Source: Aeromicrobium senzhongii
Lineage (GTDB): Bacteria > Actinomycetota > Actinomycetes > Propionibacteriales > Nocardioidaceae
Assembly: GCF_014334735.1 (NCBI RefSeq)
Contig: NZ_CP060587.1
Coordinates: 1,116,001 to 1,180,000 of the forward strand
Direction: 5' to 3'
Length of the DNA stretch: 64,000 nucleotides
In this document: piece by piece, positions 1 through 8,853 of the stretch
Numbering within the stretch: position 1 is the stretch's first letter
How the letters are laid out: the number at the start of each line of letters is the position of its first letter
Program-made: the position numbers and the translations under genes
Notes under the pieces: generated by a model
Seen by the model: the letters and a program-made list of their open reading frames with translations, nothing else
What the model was told of the DNA's origin: nothing
The model's database searches: none

Positions 1-908
1 CGGTGGGCGCTGTTCATGCCGGACTGGACCTTGAAGACGAACGCGCTGAACTCGTCGTCGACCTGGCGGACCGTGCCGTCGACCCCGGCGGTCGCGCTCG
101 GGCCGGGGGCGAGTTCGAGCAGCAGCTCCAGCAGCTGGGCGACACCGAAGTTCTGCAGCGCCGAGGCGAACATGACCGGGGTCGTCTCGCCGGCGAGGAA
201 GCGCTTCTGGTCATGATCGGCGCCGTCGAGCGAGAGGAGTTCGCTCTCGTCGGTCGCGGCGGCCCAGACGTCGGCGTCGACGTCCTCGACCTCGTCCGCC
301 GTCATCCGGCGCTCGGGTGCGCGCTCGGCGCCACCGGCGGTGCGGGTGTACTTCACGAACTCGCCGGTGCGGCGGTCCAGGACGCCCCGGAAGTCGCCGG
401 CCTCGCCCACGGGCCAGGTCAGGGGAGTCGGGCGCAGCTTGATCTGCTGCTCGATCTCGTCCATCAGGGCCAGCGGCGACAGGCCCGGCCGGTCCCACTT
501 GTTGATGACGGTGATCACCGGGATGCCACGCAGCGCGCACACGCGGAAGAGCTTGAGGGTCTGCGGCTCGAGGCCCTTGCCGGCGTCGACCAGCATCACG
601 GCCGAGTCGACGGCCGAGAGCACCCGGTAGGTGTCCTCCGAGAAGTCACTGTGGCCCGGGGTGTCGACGAGGTTGATCACGTGATCGCGATAGGTGAACT
701 GCAGCGCTGCGGACGTGATCGAGATGCCACGCGCCTTCTCCATGTCCATCCAGTCCGACACGGTCGCCTTGCGGTCGTCCTTGCCGTGCACGGCCCCGGC
801 CTGGTTGATGACTCGGGCATGCAGCGCGAGCGCTTCGGTCAGGGTGGACTTGCCGGCATCGGGGTGACTGATCACGGCGAAGGTGCGGCGGGGGCGTTTG
901 TCGGACAC
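1..908 (-). CDS. prfC: Peptide chain release factor 3 (RF3), N-terminal part, runs off the window
   Basis: Translational GTPase that recycles RF1/RF2 from the ribosome after termination in the cytosol. About 302 residues are visible and the C-terminus lies before the window start. The P-loop HPDAGKST is at residues 15-22, DTPGH (G3) at 82-86 and NKWD (G4) at about 136-139. The KARGISITS switch segment is characteristic of RF3 rather than EF-G or LepA. The GTG start at 908 is chosen because the protein then begins MSDKRPRRTFAVISH, as RF3 does, and because a TAAAAT box sits 6 nt upstream, so translation is probably leaderless. Family assignment is strong. Whether the gene is intact beyond the window cannot be seen. 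Confidence 0.95.
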   Translation of the reverse strand, partial: MSDKRPRRTFAVISHPDAGKSTLTEALALHARVINQAGAVHGKDDRKATVSDWMDMEKARGISITSAALQFTYRDHVINLVDTPGHSDFSEDTYRVLSAVDSAVMLVDAGKGLEPQTLKLFRVCALRGIPVITVINKWDRPGLSPLALMDEIEQQIKLRPTPLTWPVGEAGDFRGVLDRRTGEFVKYTRTAGGAERAPERRMTADEVEDVDADVWAAATDESELLSLDGADHDQKRFLAGETTPVMFASALQNFGVAQLLELLLELAPGPSATAGVDGTVRQVDDEFSAFVFKVQSGMNSAH

Positions 909-942
909 CACCCGATTTTACTCGGGTGCACGGCAGGCGGGT

Positions 943-1947
943 TCAGCGGAGCGCTGCGGACGCCGGATCGGTGCTCAGCACCCGGACCGCGAGCGTCGTC
1001 GTCCTCTCGACGCCCAGGTAGCCCACGACCGTGTTGACCCGACCGAGATCCAGCGGCAGCAGTCCCGGTGTGCCCGGTACGTCGGGCGTGAGACCGAGGT
1101 CGAGGTCGTCGCGGCCCGACATCATCTGGATGTTGAACTCGTAGCGCTCGCGTGCCTCGGGCGCGGCGAGCTTGCGGACGATGGTGGCACCCATCCGACG
1201 CGTGCCCGTCTCCACGGCCCAGGAGTCCAGGGTCGCTGCGAGGGTGCGTCCCTCGTTGTGGTCGATGTCCGCCCAGACCGTCTGCATGGAGCCGGCCTGC
1301 GTGAGGAGCACCGCCGCGGTCTTCTCCCCGATCCCGGAGACTCCCGGGAGGTTGTCGCTGGGATCGCCGCGCAGGGCGGCGAAGTCGAGATAGTGCTCGG
1401 CGGCGACGCCGTACATGCTGACGAGCCGAGTCGGGTCGAGCAGCGGCGAGGCGTCGATGCCTCCGTTGATGAGGCGCAGCACGCGGGTGTGCTCGCTGAT
1501 GTGGCTGAACGCGTCGCGATCGGACGTGATGATCACGCAGTTCCAGCCGTGGTCCTCCGCCCACCGGGCGCCGGAGGCGCTGACGTCGTCAGCCTCGAGC
1601 CCCGGGGGAGTGAGGGTGGCCAGGCCGAGGGCGTCGAGGAACGTGCCCGCACGATCGAGCTGGTCGACCAGGGCGTCGTCCTTGGCTGCTCGTCCCGCCT
1701 TGTAGGCCGGATAGAGCTCCTCGCGCACCGACGCCTTGCGGTCGTCGAGCCCGAAGATCACCGCGTCGGGGGCGAACCGCTCGATCGCCTCGATGATCTG
1801 CCGCAGCATCCCGTGGATCGCCCAGGCGGGCCGGCCCGACCGGTCCATGAGGCCGGTGTGGGCGCGGGCGTGGTGGTTGCGGTGCAGCAGTGAGGGTGCG
1901 TCGACCACGAGCAGCAGCTTGCGGGGAGGGGCGTGGTGGACAGGCAT
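943..1947 (-). CDS. Stand-alone 5'-3' exonuclease (PolA N-terminal/FEN-like)
   Basis: Structure-specific 5' nuclease related to the N-terminal domain of DNA polymerase I, acting in Okazaki-fragment or repair flap removal. The 334 residues contain the acidic metal-binding set (VVDAP near the start, LEADD and TSDRD in the middle) and a helix-hairpin-helix region with GDPSDNLPGVSGIGEKTA. There is no polymerase domain, so it resembles the separate 5' nucleases found beside PolA in actinobacteria. An ATG at 1959 is also possible. I prefer the ATG at 1947 because a TAGGAT box overlaps the upstream ATG and would give a very short leader to the downstream one. It lies 34 bp downstream of the prfC start on the same strand. 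Confidence 0.9.
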   Translation of the reverse strand: MPVHHAPPRKLLLVVDAPSLLHRNHHARAHTGLMDRSGRPAWAIHGMLRQIIEAIERFAPDAVIFGLDDRKASVREELYPAYKAGRAAKDDALVDQLDRAGTFLDALGLATLTPPGLEADDVSASGARWAEDHGWNCVIITSDRDAFSHISEHTRVLRLINGGIDASPLLDPTRLVSMYGVAAEHYLDFAALRGDPSDNLPGVSGIGEKTAAVLLTQAGSMQTVWADIDHNEGRTLAATLDSWAVETGTRRMGATIVRKLAAPEARERYEFNIQMMSGRDDLDLGLTPDVPGTPGLLPLDLGRVNTVVGYLGVERTTTLAVRVLSTDPASAALR

Positions 1948-2009
1948 GAGCGTCCCCATCCTAGGACCGTCGACGCGCAGCCACGCGCCTCTGCGGAGGG
2001 AGGTCGGGC

Positions 2010-2135
2010 TCAGAGGTCGCGGCGGAACTCCTCGGGACCCGGATCGTGCCGCATGAGGTTGAGGATCGCGAGGCCCAGGCCGCCCCAGAGGACGACCATC
2101 GCGACGATCATCATGATGACGGCCTCGGCGTTCAT
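2010..2135 (-). CDS. metS: Methionine/alanine importer small subunit MetS
   Basis: A 41-residue protein, almost entirely one membrane helix (residues about 5-28) followed by a short basic and acidic tail containing RHDPGPEEF. It matches the small-subunit family first described with MetP of Corynebacterium glutamicum, where it is needed for sodium-coupled methionine and alanine uptake. Its ATG overlaps the metP stop codon by four bases (ATGA, 2132-2135), so translation is almost certainly coupled and the two products should be made together. Such genes are easily missed because of their size. Assignment rests on size, single helix, tail and partner gene. Confidence 0.88.
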   Translation of the reverse strand: MNAEAVIMMIVAMVVLWGGLGLAILNLMRHDPGPEEFRRDL

Positions 2136-3697
2136 CGTGCGACTCCTTCGGTGTGGTCGACAGGGGCTTCGTCGGCGGTTTCGTCGGGGCCGTCCAACGA
2201 GGTGCCGGGACGCCAGGGGGTGGGGGCCAGGACGTACCCTGCGACCATGACCACCGCAGCGGCGCCCCAGCCGAAGATGGCGATCATCCAGGTCGGGTAG
2301 CCGCCATAGGGCGTCTCGACGACGGTGCGGAACGAGTCGAAGACCAGGTAGGCCAGCGCGATCGGTACCAGGCCTCCCACCAGCAGCCGCCACCAGAGCC
2401 TCAGCTTGATCGACCCGCGTCGGTTCATGTGGTCGGCCAGCTCGGGGAGCGCCCGAAGGGACCACGCCACCACCACCATCGACACGAGTGCGACCAGCAG
2501 GATGCCGAACTGGTTGATGAAGTAATCGAGGATGTCCAGGACGTACAGTCCGCTGGCGGTCGAGAAGAACGCCAGGCTCAGCAGAGCCGCGGGGATGCTG
2601 ACCACGGCAGCGGCTGCGCCCCGCGACAGGTCGAACTTGTCCCGGATGGCCGAGACGACCACCTCGAGCACCGAGACCAGCGAGGTGATCCCCGCGACGA
2701 CGAGGGAGGCGAAGAACAACACGCCGATGAGGGCGCCGCCGGTGGCCTCGCTGATGATCGTCGGGAAGGTGATGAACGCCAGCCCGACGCCGCCTTCGAC
2801 GACCTCGCCGACCTCCACACCCTGGCTCTGCGCCATGAAGCCCAGAGCGGCGAACACGCCGATACCCGCCAGCAGTTCGAAGCTGGAGTTCGCCAGGCCG
2901 ACGACGGTGCCGGAGCCCGTCATGTCGGTGTCGCGGTCGACGTAGGAGGCGTAGGTGATCATGATGCCGAATCCGATCGACAGCGAGAAGAAGATCTGGC
3001 CGAAGGCCGCCGCCCACACCCCGCCGTGGGTCAAGGTGCTCCAATCGGGAGTGAAGAAGGCCTCCAGCCCGTCGATCGCGCCGGGCAGGAAGAGCGAGCG
3101 GATCACGAGGGCGAGGAAGGCCACGACGAGCACGGGGATCGCGACCACCGAGGTCAGGCCGATGCCCTTCTCGACGCCGACCACCATCACGACGATCACG
3201 GCGAGCCACACGATCGCCATCGGTATCAGCACACCCGTCACGAGCGTCAGGTCGACGGTGACGTCCCCGGTCTGCAGGAAGTCCTTCATGAAGAACGTCT
3301 CGGGATCGTCGCCCCACGCCTCGTTCACCGAGAAGAACGTGTAGCGCAGGGCCCACGCGATCACGGCGGCGTAGTAGGTGGCGATCATGAAGCAGACGCC
3401 GACCTGCCACCAGCCGACGGCCTCGGCGGGCCGGCTCAGTCGTGCGAAGGACAGGGGAGCCGAGCCGCGGAACCGGTGGCCGAGCGCGTAATCGAGGTAC
3501 AGGAACGGCAACCCGGCGCAGAACAGCGCCACCAGATAGGGGATCAGGAAGGCGCCGCCACCGTTCTCGTAGGCGACGTAGGGGAAGCGCCAGATGTTCC
3601 CCAGCCCGACGGCGGAGCCGATCGCGGCGAAGATGAACACCTTGCGCGAGGAGAACGCTCCTCGCTTCGCCCCCTCGGACGTGGCATCGGCCGACAT
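2132..3697 (-). CDS. metP: Sodium-dependent amino-acid transporter MetP (NSS/SNF family)
   Basis: Inner-membrane sodium symporter of the LeuT/NSS family, 521 residues and about twelve membrane helices. The first helix carries the family signature GSAVGLGNIWRFPY, which forms part of the sodium and substrate sites. The partner metS follows with a 4-base overlap, which points to the methionine/alanine importer subgroup rather than a tryptophan or neurotransmitter-type carrier. The ATG at 3697 is preceded by a good ribosome-binding site (GAGAGGAG) 4-5 nt upstream. No known methionine riboswitch or SAM motif was recognised in the roughly 180 bp upstream. Substrate is inferred from the MetPS pairing, not shown by the sequence. 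Confidence 0.9.
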   Translation of the reverse strand: MSADATSEGAKRGAFSSRKVFIFAAIGSAVGLGNIWRFPYVAYENGGGAFLIPYLVALFCAGLPFLYLDYALGHRFRGSAPLSFARLSRPAEAVGWWQVGVCFMIATYYAAVIAWALRYTFFSVNEAWGDDPETFFMKDFLQTGDVTVDLTLVTGVLIPMAIVWLAVIVVMVVGVEKGIGLTSVVAIPVLVVAFLALVIRSLFLPGAIDGLEAFFTPDWSTLTHGGVWAAAFGQIFFSLSIGFGIMITYASYVDRDTDMTGSGTVVGLANSSFELLAGIGVFAALGFMAQSQGVEVGEVVEGGVGLAFITFPTIISEATGGALIGVLFFASLVVAGITSLVSVLEVVVSAIRDKFDLSRGAAAAVVSIPAALLSLAFFSTASGLYVLDILDYFINQFGILLVALVSMVVVAWSLRALPELADHMNRRGSIKLRLWWRLLVGGLVPIALAYLVFDSFRTVVETPYGGYPTWMIAIFGWGAAAVVMVAGYVLAPTPWRPGTSLDGPDETADEAPVDHTEGVAR

Positions 3698-3877
3698 GTC
3701 GCTCCTCTCGAGAGGGGATCGCTTGCGCTGGATCAGGTCGCGGTCCGACCATCGTGGCAGACGACGAGCCCCGGCGTCCCTCGGGGCGCGGGCGACTGCA
3801 GCCGTCGCGGTCGTCTGACATCACGGCCCCGCGGTGTGACGATGGGGGAGTCGGTCGCCGAAGCAACGGGGGTTGTC

Positions 3878-4243
3878 ATGTCGAGCGAGAACACGACGCT
3901 GGTGGACGAGGCGGGACGATCGGACGAGGTCACGATCTCCGGGGTCGGGCAACCGCCGGACCAGGTGCCGATCTGGATCGTCAAGAGCGGCAAAGATCTG
4001 TATGTCCGCTCGTACCGCGGTCCGACCGGCCGGTGGTACCGGCGGGTCCGCGAGGCGGGACAGGCCGTGCTCGGCATCGGGGGCAAGCAACTGGAGGTTC
4101 GCGTCGAGCCGGTGGGCGACCACGACCAGGCCGCGATCAACGCCGCCTACGTGCACAAGTACGGCCACTACGGTCCGGCGTACATCGGCCCGATGACCAG
4201 CGAGGACGTCGTGTCGACGACGCTGCGCCTGGTCCCGCAGTGA
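3878..4243 (+). CDS. DUF2255 family protein
   Basis: A 121-residue cytosolic protein matching the DUF2255 pattern: an IWIVKSGKDLYVRSYRG segment, then GRWYRR and a C-terminal KYG.Y sequence ending near a conserved VVSTTLRL strand. The fold is thought to be flavin/split-barrel-like, but the function is unknown. The start at ATG 3878 has a G-rich stretch upstream. An in-frame ATG at 3842 would add 12 residues with no clear ribosome-binding site, so it is less likely. The gene is divergent from metP and convergent with the metallopeptidase gene that ends 21 bp downstream. No role can be deduced from context. Confidence 0.8.
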   Translation: MSSENTTLVDEAGRSDEVTISGVGQPPDQVPIWIVKSGKDLYVRSYRGPTGRWYRRVREAGQAVLGIGGKQLEVRVEPVGDHDQAAINAAYVHKYGHYGPAYIGPMTSEDVVSTTLRLVPQ

Positions 4244-4264
4244 CCTGCGGCTCCTGAGGAGCCC

Positions 4265-5596
4265 TCAGGTCGTGAGCTCGGCGCCGCGGCCGAGGCGAGC
4301 GCGCTCGGCCGCGGCGCGTCCCCGGGCGGTCGAGTGCTCATCGGCCACGGCGTTGCTGCCGCGCCACGTGCCCCGGACGCCATGTTGGCGGCGCATGTAG
4401 TCGAAGTAGTCGCGCACCTCGACGTCCTTGGCGACCAGCGCGGGCAGCTTGGTGCCCCTGGCCGTGCCAGTGATCACGTTGATGCCGTTCGAGTAGACCC
4501 CGGCGCTGGACTGCGCCGCCCACTGGGCTCGCTGGAGCCGCTGCTCGATCCGTGCGGTCCAGCCGGAGTAGAAGGCCGCGCGCGCGGTGCGCCCGTGCAC
4601 CGGCCGATGGGCGCCGGAGCGGATGTAGGCGTCGGCGTCGGCCACCATCTGCACGACGAGGGAGACGTAGAGGGTCTTCACCACGGCGATGTCGTCGGGG
4701 AACCCGTACAAGGTCACCCCGGTGTTGTCGCCGCGGATGGTGCAGCGCAGGTCGTTGGCTCGGGCGACGGCCAGCATCAACTCGATGTATCGCACGTTCG
4801 ACTGCTGACCACGGTGCCCAAGCCGGACCGGTTCGAACGAGGGGGTCGGCGACGACTCCGTCTGCTCGTGCGCGGCCCGCGCCACCGCCAGCTCGATCGA
4901 GTGGCTCGTGGCGAGCTGCTGCGCCTTCGTGAGGAAGGCGTCGCGCTCCGCCTCGGTGCTGGCGCCCTCGGCGTGGCGCAGCATCTTCCCGACCTTGGCG
5001 AGCATGCCGTCGCCCTCGGGTCGTTGGCTGTCGAGCCCCAGCTGCCGGTGTGCCTCACGGAGCATCGCCGCGATCTCGGTCCAGCCGATGTCCTCGAGCA
5101 GTTGCAGCATCGTGGCCCGGAATCCGGCGCCGTGCGTGTCGATGATCGCGCCCTCGACACCGGTGTTCAGGTGATGGGCCAACTCGTGCACGACCACGAA
5201 GCCGCGCAGGGCCCAGGCGCCGCCGCGCTCTCGCTCAGGCAGGCAGATCTGGCCGTCGCGGTAGGTGGCCTTCTTCCATCCGCGGTACGTCACCACCTCG
5301 ACGGGCTTGCGTTCGCGGTCGCGATAGCGGGAGCCGTAGTCGCGGGCCTGCTGACGGAGTCGGTCGAGGACCTGGTCGACGAAGACCGTCACGTTCGAGG
5401 GGTTCGAGAAGCGGGGCTCGGTCTCGGGCGAGAAGTCGACGACGCGACGCTTTCCCCCGCGGGTGAGGGTCACCTGGACGATCCCGGTGTCGGGGGAGAC
5501 GGCGTCCAGCCACGCGGTCACCATGTCCTCGGCGGCATACGTCGACCGCTGGTCGGGATCGTCCATGCCCACGAGCGTGCCAGAGGGCTCAGACAT
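4265..5596 (-). CDS. Putative zinc metallopeptidase with DUF2786 domain (TIGR04338-like)
   Basis: A 443-residue protein in two parts. The first (about residues 20-195) holds HELAHH at 137-142, a zinc-binding HExxH motif, with a likely third ligand in HGAGF at about 155. This layout fits the actinobacterial TIGR04338 putative metallohydrolases. The second part begins near residue 196 with a DUF2786 helical segment (LAKVGKMLRHAEGASTEAER) and continues in an uncharacterised region to a basic C-terminus. Both parts are of unknown function. No signal peptide or membrane segment is visible, so it is probably cytosolic. The start is uncertain because an in-frame ATG ten codons later (5566) is equally plausible. 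Confidence 0.75.
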   Translation of the reverse strand: MSEPSGTLVGMDDPDQRSTYAAEDMVTAWLDAVSPDTGIVQVTLTRGGKRRVVDFSPETEPRFSNPSNVTVFVDQVLDRLRQQARDYGSRYRDRERKPVEVVTYRGWKKATYRDGQICLPERERGGAWALRGFVVVHELAHHLNTGVEGAIIDTHGAGFRATMLQLLEDIGWTEIAAMLREAHRQLGLDSQRPEGDGMLAKVGKMLRHAEGASTEAERDAFLTKAQQLATSHSIELAVARAAHEQTESSPTPSFEPVRLGHRGQQSNVRYIELMLAVARANDLRCTIRGDNTGVTLYGFPDDIAVVKTLYVSLVVQMVADADAYIRSGAHRPVHGRTARAAFYSGWTARIEQRLQRAQWAAQSSAGVYSNGINVITGTARGTKLPALVAKDVEVRDYFDYMRRQHGVRGTWRGSNAVADEHSTARGRAAAERARLGRGAELTT

Positions 5597-5660
5597 CGTT
5601 CGGGGCGCCGTGCGGCGCGCCCGCCTGGTCTGCGGAGTTCGCCGGACGCGTCGGGTGATC

Positions 5661-6515
5661 TCAGGCGGGGATCGCGGCGGCGCGGCCGGTGACAGCGACG
5701 CTCGGATCGTCGGCCGTCACGTCGACGAGCAGTTCGCTCGGTCGTCCCATGTCGTGGCCCTGATGGATCGTCACGCGGGTCGGCGTCGACACGAGGTGGA
5801 GGTCGCGCAGGTAGCCGCCGAACGCCGCGGCGGCCGCGCCGGTGGCGGGATCCTCGACCACGCCGCCGGGCGGGAACGGGTTGCGGACGTGGAACGTCAC
5901 CTCGTCCTCGGCCCAGAACAGATGCGCCGTCGTCCAGCCCTCCCGGGCCATGAGTGCCTCGAGCGCCGTGAAGTCGTAGGCGAGCGCGGCCAGCGTCTCG
6001 CGGCTGCGGACGCCCAGGACGAGATGGTAGTTGCCGGCGAAGGCGACGTGTGGGGGATGGACGGGGTCGAGGTCGGCGGCGGTCCAGCAGAGCGCGGCCA
6101 GCGCCCCGGTCAGCACGTCCGGGTCGACCGGACGGGTGTGCGTCGGGGGCGAGGACACGGTGGCGACGAGACGGCCGGCCTCACTGCGGGTGCTCACTGC
6201 CACGTCGCCGGCGGCGGTGCTCAGGGCGAGACGCCCGGGGCCGTGACGCTCGGCGAACGCCACGGCGGTGGCGACGGTGGCGTGACCGCAGAACGCGACC
6301 TCCGCCACGGGGCTGAAGTAGCGGACGTCCGCCCGGGTCGTGCCCTCGTCGGTCGCGCCGACCGACAGGAAGGCTGTCTCGGAGTAGCCCACGTCCTGCG
6401 CGATCGTCAGCATCGTCGCATCGTCGAGCCCGGTGGCGTCGAGCACGACGCCCGCGGGGTTGCCGCCCCCTTCGGCCGTCGTGAACGCGGCGTAGTGGAG
6501 CACCTCGGTGGTCAT
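5661..6515 (-). CDS. PhzF family isomerase/epimerase
   Basis: A 284-residue member of the PhzF / diaminopimelate-epimerase-like fold. The conserved GYSETAF contains the presumed catalytic glutamate. GHATVA and EDPATGAAAAAFGGYL mark the two structural halves. Members outside phenazine clusters have unknown substrates, and no phenazine genes are present here, so a phenazine role should not be assumed. The ATG at 6515 has a strong ribosome-binding site (GAGGAGG). It lies between genes of the same orientation, but a 148-bp gap separates it from the upstream one, so operon membership is uncertain. Confidence 0.88.
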   Translation of the reverse strand: MTTEVLHYAAFTTAEGGGNPAGVVLDATGLDDATMLTIAQDVGYSETAFLSVGATDEGTTRADVRYFSPVAEVAFCGHATVATAVAFAERHGPGRLALSTAAGDVAVSTRSEAGRLVATVSSPPTHTRPVDPDVLTGALAALCWTAADLDPVHPPHVAFAGNYHLVLGVRSRETLAALAYDFTALEALMAREGWTTAHLFWAEDEVTFHVRNPFPPGGVVEDPATGAAAAAFGGYLRDLHLVSTPTRVTIHQGHDMGRPSELLVDVTADDPSVAVTGRAAAIPA

Positions 6516-6663
6516 CGCGCTCGGCCCTCCTCGGTGAGCGTGCAGTCAGGCGGGTCTGGGTCGGTCCGCTCAGCGTGGCACGAGCAGGGCCCCGTCCGCA
6601 CCAGCCGACTGCGGCGCGACGACCTCCGGGCGGCCGGTCTCGTACCCGGACGGCTGAGGCGCC

Positions 6664-7206
6664 TCAGTTGCTCCAGATCCAGCCGAGCAGTCCGGCCATG
6701 GGCTCTGGGGCCGCCTCGAACGGCACGGTCTCGGCCATCAGAGCGGCGTACCTGGCCTTCCGGGATCCGGTCGCGGACACGAAACGGCGCACCTGGTCCA
6801 GCGCCTCGTGGTCGCGGTGCGCCGGCTGGTTCTGGAAGTCGCGGAACGTCTTCAGGTCGCCGTTCGCCTCGAGCAGCGACGTCATCGCGGCCACCCCCAT
6901 CGCGCGAGCCAGCTCCAGCTCCAGATCGGGGCGGCAGGCGAAGAATCCCTGCCGGGTGAGGTCCTCGCCCTCCTGGCGGTTGAGTGCGCCGGCGACGAAG
7001 CGCTCCTCGGCCTCGTCGTACAGGCCGCCCACGCGGTGTCCCTGCGCAGCCGCCTCGGCGATCGCACGGCCGAAGTTGCCGGCGCCCCCGATGGCGGTGA
7101 CGGTGATCTGCTCCGCTTCGAGGTCGACCCCGAAACGCGGAGCGAGGGCGACGAGGGCGCCGCGGTCGGACTCGCCCTCGACGAGGAGTGTGATGGGTTT
7201 GGGCAC
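6664..7206 (-). CDS. Small TOPRIM-domain protein
   Basis: A 180-residue protein that begins almost directly with LLVEGESDRGAL, the catalytic-glutamate strand of a TOPRIM fold. It resembles the TOPRIM nucleotidyl transferase/hydrolase domain of OLD-family proteins but lacks the ATPase part. The second acidic motif is altered (GGLYDEAEE, about residues 59-67, in place of DxD). Function could be nuclease-like or purely regulatory. GTG start at 7206. The gene sits between the glnA terminator and phzF with no obvious partner. A broken OLD gene is possible but nothing ATPase-like is nearby. Confidence 0.7.
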   Translation of the reverse strand: MPKPITLLVEGESDRGALVALAPRFGVDLEAEQITVTAIGGAGNFGRAIAEAAAQGHRVGGLYDEAEERFVAGALNRQEGEDLTRQGFFACRPDLELELARAMGVAAMTSLLEANGDLKTFRDFQNQPAHRDHEALDQVRRFVSATGSRKARYAALMAETVPFEAAPEPMAGLLGWIWSN

Positions 7207-7290
7207 CCGCCGATTCTCGCGGAGCCGCCAGGGGGAGCCGTGGGCCGGGTCGGCGGGCCCTCGACGACCAACGCGGACTGAAAACCACGA

Positions 7291-7333
7291 AACCGGCCCC
7301 CGATCCTGCGTTTCCGCAGTTCAGGGGCCGGTT
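7291..7333 (-). terminator. Intrinsic-type terminator after glnA
   Basis: A 10-bp perfect inverted repeat (AACCGGCCCC / GGGGCCGGTT, 7291-7300 and 7324-7333) with a nested short stem (CTGCG/CGCAG) in the loop. It starts about 17 bp after the glnA stop on the minus strand. There is no clear U tract, as is common in actinobacteria. Confidence 0.75.
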
Positions 7334-7349
7334 CACTGGGCCAGTCGGC

Positions 7350-8771
7350 TCAGATGTCGTAGTACAGCTCGAACTCGTGCGGGTGCGGCCGCAGCTGGAT
7401 CGGCAGGATCTCCTCGGTGCGCTTGTAGTCGATCCACGTCTCGATCAGGTCGGGCGTGAACACGTCGCCGGCCGTCAGGAACTCGTGATCCGCCTCGAGG
7501 CTGTCGAGCACGGCGCCGAGCGAGGTCGGGACCATGTCGATCTCGGCGTACTCCTCCGGCGGCAGTTCGTAGATGTTCTTGTCGATCGGGGCCGCCGGCT
7601 CGATCTTGTTCTTGATGCCGTCGATGCCGGCGAGCAGCAGCGCGGAGAACGCCAGGTACGGGTTGCTCGACGGGTCGGGGCAGCGGAACTCGATGCGCTT
7701 GGCCTTGGCGTTCGCGCCCGTGATCGGGATGCGGACACAGGCCGAGCGGTTGCGGGCCGAGTAGACCAGCGCGATCGGGGCCTCGAAGCCCGGCACGAGG
7801 CGGCGGTAGGAGTTCACCGAGGGGTTGGTGAACGCCAGCAGCGACGGGGCGTGCTTCAGGATGCCGCCGATGTACCAGCGGGCCGTGTCGGAGAGTCCGC
7901 CGTAGCCGGCCTCGTCGTAGAACAGCGGCTCGCCGTTGTTCCAGATCGACTGGTGCACGTGCATGCCCGAGCCGTTGTCGCCGAAGATCGGCTTCGGCAT
8001 GAACGTCACGGTCTTGTCGTTGGCCCACGCGGTGTTGCGGACGAGGTACTTGAACTTCATCGTGTCGTCCGCGGCCTTGAGCAGCGTGTCGAAGCGGTAG
8101 TTGATCTCGGCCTGGCCGGCGGTGCCCACCTCGTGGTGGCCGCGCTCGAGGATGAGGCCGGCGTTCGCCAGGTTCGTCATCATGTCGTTGCGCAGGTCGG
8201 CGAAGCGATCGGTCGGCTGGACCGGGAAGTAGCCACCCTTGTAGCGGACCTTGTAGCCGCGGTTGTCCGCCAGGTCGTCGCCGGTCGACCATGCCGACTC
8301 GGCGGACTGGATCTCGTAGTAGCTCTTGTTCGCGCTGGTGCCGTAGGCGACGCGGTCGAAGATGTAGAACTCGGCCTCGGGGGCGAAGAACGCCGTGTCG
8401 CCGATGCCGGTGGTCTTGAGGTACGCCTCGGCCTTGCGGGCGATGTTGCGCGGATCGCGCGAGTACGCCTCGCCCGTGATCGGGTCGTGGACGAAGAAGT
8501 CCATCGCGATCGTCTTGGGGTTGCGGAAGGGATCCACGTACGCGGTGCCGTAGTCCGGCAGCAGCTTCATGTCCGACTGGTCGATGGTCTGGAACCCGCG
8601 GATCGACGAGCCGTCGAACGCGACGCCCTCGGCGGCGGTGTCCTCATCGAATGCCGAGATCGGCATCGTGACCTGCTGCTGGATGCCCGGAAGGTCGGTG
8701 AAGCGGATGTCGATGTACTCGACGCCCTCGTCCCGGACAAACTTGAAGAACTCGTCGGCATTGCCGAACAT
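7350..8771 (-). CDS. glnA: Glutamine synthetase type I
   Basis: ATP-dependent ammonia assimilation enzyme forming glutamine from glutamate, a dodecamer in the cytosol. The 473-residue length is that of the GSI-beta class. The adenylylation loop [10 protein letters not shown], with its tyrosine, is present near the C-terminus, so activity is probably controlled by GlnE adenylyltransferase. The start at ATG 8771 is set by a strong ribosome-binding site (GAGGAGG) 5-6 nt upstream. A 16-residue extension to 8819 would be possible but lacks such a site. A four-box GlnR-like operator lies about 80 bp upstream, and a terminator follows the gene, so it is a single-gene transcription unit under nitrogen control. 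Confidence 0.97.
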   Translation of the reverse strand: MFGNADEFFKFVRDEGVEYIDIRFTDLPGIQQQVTMPISAFDEDTAAEGVAFDGSSIRGFQTIDQSDMKLLPDYGTAYVDPFRNPKTIAMDFFVHDPITGEAYSRDPRNIARKAEAYLKTTGIGDTAFFAPEAEFYIFDRVAYGTSANKSYYEIQSAESAWSTGDDLADNRGYKVRYKGGYFPVQPTDRFADLRNDMMTNLANAGLILERGHHEVGTAGQAEINYRFDTLLKAADDTMKFKYLVRNTAWANDKTVTFMPKPIFGDNGSGMHVHQSIWNNGEPLFYDEAGYGGLSDTARWYIGGILKHAPSLLAFTNPSVNSYRRLVPGFEAPIALVYSARNRSACVRIPITGANAKAKRIEFRCPDPSSNPYLAFSALLLAGIDGIKNKIEPAAPIDKNIYELPPEEYAEIDMVPTSLGAVLDSLEADHEFLTAGDVFTPDLIETWIDYKRTEEILPIQLRPHPHEFELYYDI

Positions 8772-8829
8772 GTGGCCTCCTCGACCGCGATGCAGCGGAT
8801 AGATCGGTTCGGACGGCATCTCCCTGCGT

Positions 8830-8848
8830 CCACCTAGAGGCTAGGTGG
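8830..8848. promoter_or_regulatory. 8-bp palindrome over the likely glnA -10 region
   Basis: Perfect inverted repeat CCACCTAG / CTAGGTGG with a 3-nt spacer. On the minus strand it overlaps a TAGCCT hexamer (8843-8838) that could be the glnA -10 element. It might be a second operator or chance; the sequence alone does not decide. Confidence 0.45.
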
Positions 8849-8853
8849 GGGCA

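Noticed and set aside
3698..3877. SAM or methionine riboswitch upstream of metP
   Set aside because: No conserved SAM-I/II/IV core sequence elements could be recognised in the 180 bp.
2153..4243. A 696-codon open frame on the plus strand ending in the DUF2255 protein
   Set aside because: Most of it is antisense to metP with low-complexity, repetitive composition typical of GC-rich shadow frames; only the last 121 codons are a real gene.
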